From assembly GCA_025351675.1 (NCBI GenBank), contig JANXVK010000626.1:1-9059 (forward strand): 9,059 nt of DNA. Reading direction: 5' to 3'. The translations under genes and the position numbers were made by a program. Positions 6,906 to 9,059 of the stretch are shown piece by piece (position 1 is the first letter of the stretch; each line of letters opens with the position of its first letter). The DNA is from Rhizobacter sp. (GTDB lineage Bacteria; Pseudomonadota; Gammaproteobacteria; Burkholderiales; Burkholderiaceae_C). Below the pieces are notes generated by a model. The model was not told the DNA's origin and ran no database searches. It worked only from the letters and a program-made list of their open reading frames with translations.

Positions 6906-7537
6906 TCTGGATCGAGGTCCTGGTCGAAGGCACATCTGATGTGCCTGCCGTCAAAGAAGTCTTGACGCGTCGGTTCGGCCTCAAAGAGGATGAGCACTTT
7001 CGCATTCATCCTCACCAGGGAAAGGGCAAGCTTCCGGAGAATCCGCTGGCTCGTCCCGACCGCAACCAGCGACAGCTTCTGCACCAGTTGCCTGCAAAGC
7101 TGCGGGGGTATGCGAAATCGTTGTCTGAAGACTCGGTCGTCCTCGTCGTTGTCGACGCGGACGACACCCCCTGCGCTGAGTTGCTCGCCGACTTGAACAG
7201 CATGTTGTCGAAGCTTCCAGCGCGCCCGTCGCGCGTTCTGTTTCGACTGGCGATCGAAGAGACCGAAAGTTGGTTCATCGCAGACCCTGCTGCTGTCAAA
7301 CGAGCCTTTCCAAAGGCAAACATCACCGCGCTGAAGAAACTGCAGCCCGATGCGATCGTCGGTGCTTGGGAGCGGCTAGCGGAGGCCATCGGAGTACCAG
7401 CGAAATCGTCGGGCACCGACAAACTACGGTGGGCCACACAAATTTGTCCGCACCTCGACTTGGAGCAGCCCTGTTCTCCCAGCCTTGGTAAGCTGATTTC
7501 CAGCGTGGCGCGAGAGCTCCGAGCAGAAAAGATATGA
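6902..7537 (+). CDS. DUF4276 family protein, TOPRIM-like putative effector
   Basis: This 211-residue soluble protein matches the DUF4276 pattern as I know it. It has an N-terminal VLVEGTSD with Glu9, then HPHQGKGKL (36-44), then strand [13 protein letters not shown] with Asp85-Ala-Asp87-Asp88, and [11 protein letters not shown] with Glu119, Glu120, Glu122 and Trp124. The Glu plus Asp-x-Asp layout is that of a TOPRIM metal site, so a metal-dependent nuclease or phosphotransfer activity is plausible. This is inference, because the family is essentially uncharacterised to my knowledge. The start ATG overlaps the ATPase stop (ATGA) and has no clear Shine-Dalgarno, which implies translational coupling and a joint function. 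Its own stop overlaps the ruvB start in the same way. G+C is about half (31/60 in 7261-7320), unlike ruvB. The C-terminus (about 130-211) has no motif I recognise. Confidence 0.85.
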   Translation: MIWIEVLVEGTSDVPAVKEVLTRRFGLKEDEHFRIHPHQGKGKLPENPLARPDRNQRQLLHQLPAKLRGYAKSLSEDSVVLVVVDADDTPCAELLADLNSMLSKLPARPSRVLFRLAIEETESWFIADPAAVKRAFPKANITALKKLQPDAIVGAWERLAEAIGVPAKSSGTDKLRWATQICPHLDLEQPCSPSLGKLISSVARELRAEKI

Positions 7538-7538
7538 G
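7534..7538 (+). repeat. Right copy of ATGAG direct repeat, at the ruvB start
   Basis: This is the partner of ATGAG at 5605-5609. The copy includes the ruvB start codon and its next two bases, and coincides with the point where base composition returns to host-like. Confidence 0.2.
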
Positions 7539-8601
7539 CATCCAGACCGACGATTTCGAGCCCGCACGGCGCACCGACAACCGCATCGTCAGCGCGGCGC
7601 CCGCGTCGCCGAACGAAGAGGCGATTGAGCGCGCGCTGCGGCCGAAGGGGCTGGCAGAGTACGTCGGCCAGGCGAAGGCGCGCGAGCAGCTCGAAATCTT
7701 CATCGGCGCCGCGAAGATGCGCAGCGAAGCGATGGACCACGTGCTGCTGTTCGGCCCGCCGGGCCTGGGCAAGACCACGCTCTCGCACATCATCGCCAAC
7801 GAACTCGGCGTGAACCTGCGCCAGACCTCCGGGCCGGTGCTCGAGAAGCCGAAAGACCTCGCGGCGATCCTGACCAACCTGGAGCGCAACGACGTGCTCT
7901 TCATCGACGAGATCCATCGCCTCTCGCCGGTCGTCGAAGAAATCCTCTACCCCGCGCTGGAGGATTACCAGATCGACATCATGATCGGCGAAGGCCCGGC
8001 CGCGCGCTCGATCAAGCTCGACCTGCAACCCTTCACGCTGATCGGTGCGACCACCCGCGCCGGCATGCTGACCAACCCGTTGCGCGACCGCTTCGGCATC
8101 GTCGCCCGGCTCGAGTTCTACACGCCCGAAGAACTCGCGCGCATCGTGCGGCGCTCGGCCGGGCTGCTCAAGGTGCCGACCGACGACGAGGGCGCGTTCG
8201 AGATCGCACGCCGCTCGCGCGGCACGCCGCGCATCGCGAACCGCCTGCTGCGCCGCGTGCGCGACTACGCCGACGTGAAGGCCGACGGTCGCATCGGCAA
8301 GGCCTTGGCCGACAAAGCGCTGAAGATGCTCGATGTCGACGCGCACGGCCTCGACCTGATGGACCGCAAGATCCTGGAGGCGATCGTGCACCGCTTCGAC
8401 GGCGGCCCGGTCGGCCTCGACAACGTGGCCGCGGCCATCGGCGAAGAGCGCGACACGATCGAAGACGTGATCGAGCCCTACCTGATCCAGCAAGGCTACC
8501 TGCAGCGCACGCCGCGCGGTCGCGTCGCGACGCCGGCGGCGTACCGGCACCTCGGCGTCACGCCGCCGAAGGTTTCCGGCAGCGACCTGTTCGAGGGTTG
8601 A
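7534..8601 (+). CDS. ruvB: Holliday junction branch migration DNA helicase RuvB
   Basis: RuvB is the hexameric AAA+ motor that drives branch migration with RuvA. The protein is 355 residues, full length for the family. The start MSIQTDDF, followed by [20 protein letters not shown], is the normal betaproteobacterial N-terminus, so the ATG at 7534 is secure. Walker A is GPPGLGKTT with Lys80 and Thr81, and Walker B is FIDEIH (Asp125-Glu126). A sensor 1 segment, [11 protein letters not shown], is followed by NPLRDRFG with the arginine-finger region. The C-terminal winged helix ([14 protein letters not shown]) is intact. The gene is 5.4 kb from ruvA. It overlaps the preceding DUF4276 stop by ATGA and has only a weak ribosome site (GAGCAG), so its translation is probably coupled to that gene. 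It converges on livM with 7 bases between stops. Confidence 0.98.
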   Translation: MSIQTDDFEPARRTDNRIVSAAPASPNEEAIERALRPKGLAEYVGQAKAREQLEIFIGAAKMRSEAMDHVLLFGPPGLGKTTLSHIIANELGVNLRQTSGPVLEKPKDLAAILTNLERNDVLFIDEIHRLSPVVEEILYPALEDYQIDIMIGEGPAARSIKLDLQPFTLIGATTRAGMLTNPLRDRFGIVARLEFYTPEELARIVRRSAGLLKVPTDDEGAFEIARRSRGTPRIANRLLRRVRDYADVKADGRIGKALADKALKMLDVDAHGLDLMDRKILEAIVHRFDGGPVGLDNVAAAIGEERDTIEDVIEPYLIQQGYLQRTPRGRVATPAAYRHLGVTPPKVSGSDLFEG

Positions 8602-8608
8602 GTCGGCC

Positions 8609-9059
8609 TCAGCGCTTGCGCCGCTGCAGCCACGCCAGCAATTCGCCGACGAAGCCCTTGCGGAACGCGATCACGCAGACGACGAAGATCACGCCGATGA
8701 TCACGTTGATCCACGAGCCGACCTGGTCGGCCAGGAAGTTCTGCAGGCCGATGATCGTGAACGCGCCGATCACCGGACCGGCGAAGGTGCCCAGGCCGCC
8801 GAGCAGCGTCATCAGCACCACCTCGCCCGAGAGCGACCAGTGCGCGTCGGTCAGCGTGGCGAAGCCCACCACCAGTGTCTTCATCGAGCCGGCCAGCCCA
8901 GCCAGTGTGGTGGACAACACGAAGGCCAGCAGTTTGTACCGATCCACGTTATAACCAAGCGAAATGGCACGCGCCTCATTTTCGCGGATCGCTTTCAGGA
9001 TCTGGCCATACGGCGAGTGCACGATACGCGCGATGGCCAAGAACACCGCCACGAAAACC
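8609..9059 (-). CDS. livM: Branched-chain amino acid ABC transporter permease, LivM type, C-terminal part
   Basis: This is the C-terminal 150 or so residues of an inner-membrane permease of the Leu/Ile/Val-type ABC importers. The visible part includes the family segment around SPYGQILKAIRENEARA, then LGYNVDRYKLLAF, the coupling region that contacts the ATPases. It is followed by membrane helices (LLAFVLSTTLAGLAGSM; VVLMTLLGGLGTFAGPVIGA; WINVIIGVIFVVCVIAF) and a basic tail LLAWLQRRKR. The frame runs off the right edge (codons continue past the GTG at 9052), so the N-terminus is outside the window. Related transporters can carry urea, short amides or aromatic acids; the substrate would have to be read from the binding-protein gene, which is not seen here. 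Confidence 0.92.
   Translation of the reverse strand, partial: VFVAVFLAIARIVHSPYGQILKAIRENEARAISLGYNVDRYKLLAFVLSTTLAGLAGSMKTLVVGFATLTDAHWSLSGEVVLMTLLGGLGTFAGPVIGAFTIIGLQNFLADQVGSWINVIIGVIFVVCVIAFRKGFVGELLAWLQRRKR

Larger units (their letters stand above)
5610..7533 (+). other. Candidate acquired low-G+C two-gene cassette
   Basis: The stretch holding the ATPase and DUF4276 genes differs in composition from its surroundings. Hand-counted 60-base rows give 29/60 G+C at 5941-6000, 33/60 at 6421-6480 and 31/60 at 7261-7320, against 43/60 in ruvB at 8101-8160. The composition returns to host-like immediately after the ruvB start. No integrase, transposase, inverted terminal repeat or tRNA is present, so the mode of entry is unknown. 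The right edge is sharp at about 7534; the left edge lies somewhere in 5501-5681. Confidence 0.55.

Noticed and set aside
5501..7533. Search for integrase, transposase, terminal inverted repeats or tRNA attachment sites around the low-G+C module
   Set aside because: None was seen; only the weak ATGAG repeat flanks it, so it is not annotated as a defined mobile element.
7012..8550. A 512-codon open frame antisense to the DUF4276 gene and ruvB
   Set aside because: It is low-complexity, rich in Arg, Asp, Val and His, and opposes the fully conserved ruvB. It crosses the composition boundary with no family features.
8610..8626. CAGCG and CGCTG inverted repeat at the convergent end of ruvB and livM
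   Set aside because: The stem is only 5 bases with a 7-base loop, no T run follows on either strand, and it overlaps the livM coding end. It is too weak to call a bidirectional terminator.

Overview
The window is a GC-rich (mostly mid to upper 60s % G+C by eye), densely coded chromosomal segment. It most resembles a betaproteobacterium of the order Burkholderiales. That placement is inferred from the style of RuvA and RuvB, the codon use and the gene set; no database search was possible.

Layout. (1) 1-1570, plus strand: a two-component pair, the C-terminal part of a HisKA_3-type sensor kinase followed by a NarL/LuxR-type response regulator. (2) 1592-2164, plus: ruvA, complete. (3) 2175-5500, minus: a three-gene copper-type block transcribed as DUF2946 protein, then TonB-dependent receptor, then periplasmic PCu(A)C copper chaperone. 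The chaperone carries the textbook H-X10-M-X21-H-X-M copper site. (4) 5501-5681: a short divergent intergenic region. (5) 5682-7537, plus: a two-gene module, an OLD/ABC-like AAA ATPase and a DUF4276 TOPRIM-like protein, joined by a 4-base ATGA overlap. Its G+C is visibly lower (about 48-55% in hand-counted rows). (6) 7534-8601, plus: ruvB, whose start codon overlaps the stop codon of the DUF4276 gene by another ATGA. (7) 8609-9059, minus: the C-terminal part of a LivM-type branched-chain amino acid ABC permease, cut by the window edge.

The main point of interest is that ruvA and ruvB, often adjacent, are separated here by about 5.4 kb holding two unrelated blocks. One is a host-like copper block on the opposite strand. 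The other is a low-G+C ATPase/TOPRIM pair on the same strand, fused translationally to the front of ruvB. The pair has the architecture of split OLD-type defence systems (ATPase plus separate TOPRIM effector, as in PARIS or RloA/RloB-like pairs), but with DUF4276 as the TOPRIM-like partner. It is the best candidate here for an under-described system. The arrangement also suggests that ruvB now depends on transcription and translation from the acquired module. No tRNA, rRNA, CRISPR array, insertion sequence or integrase was found.
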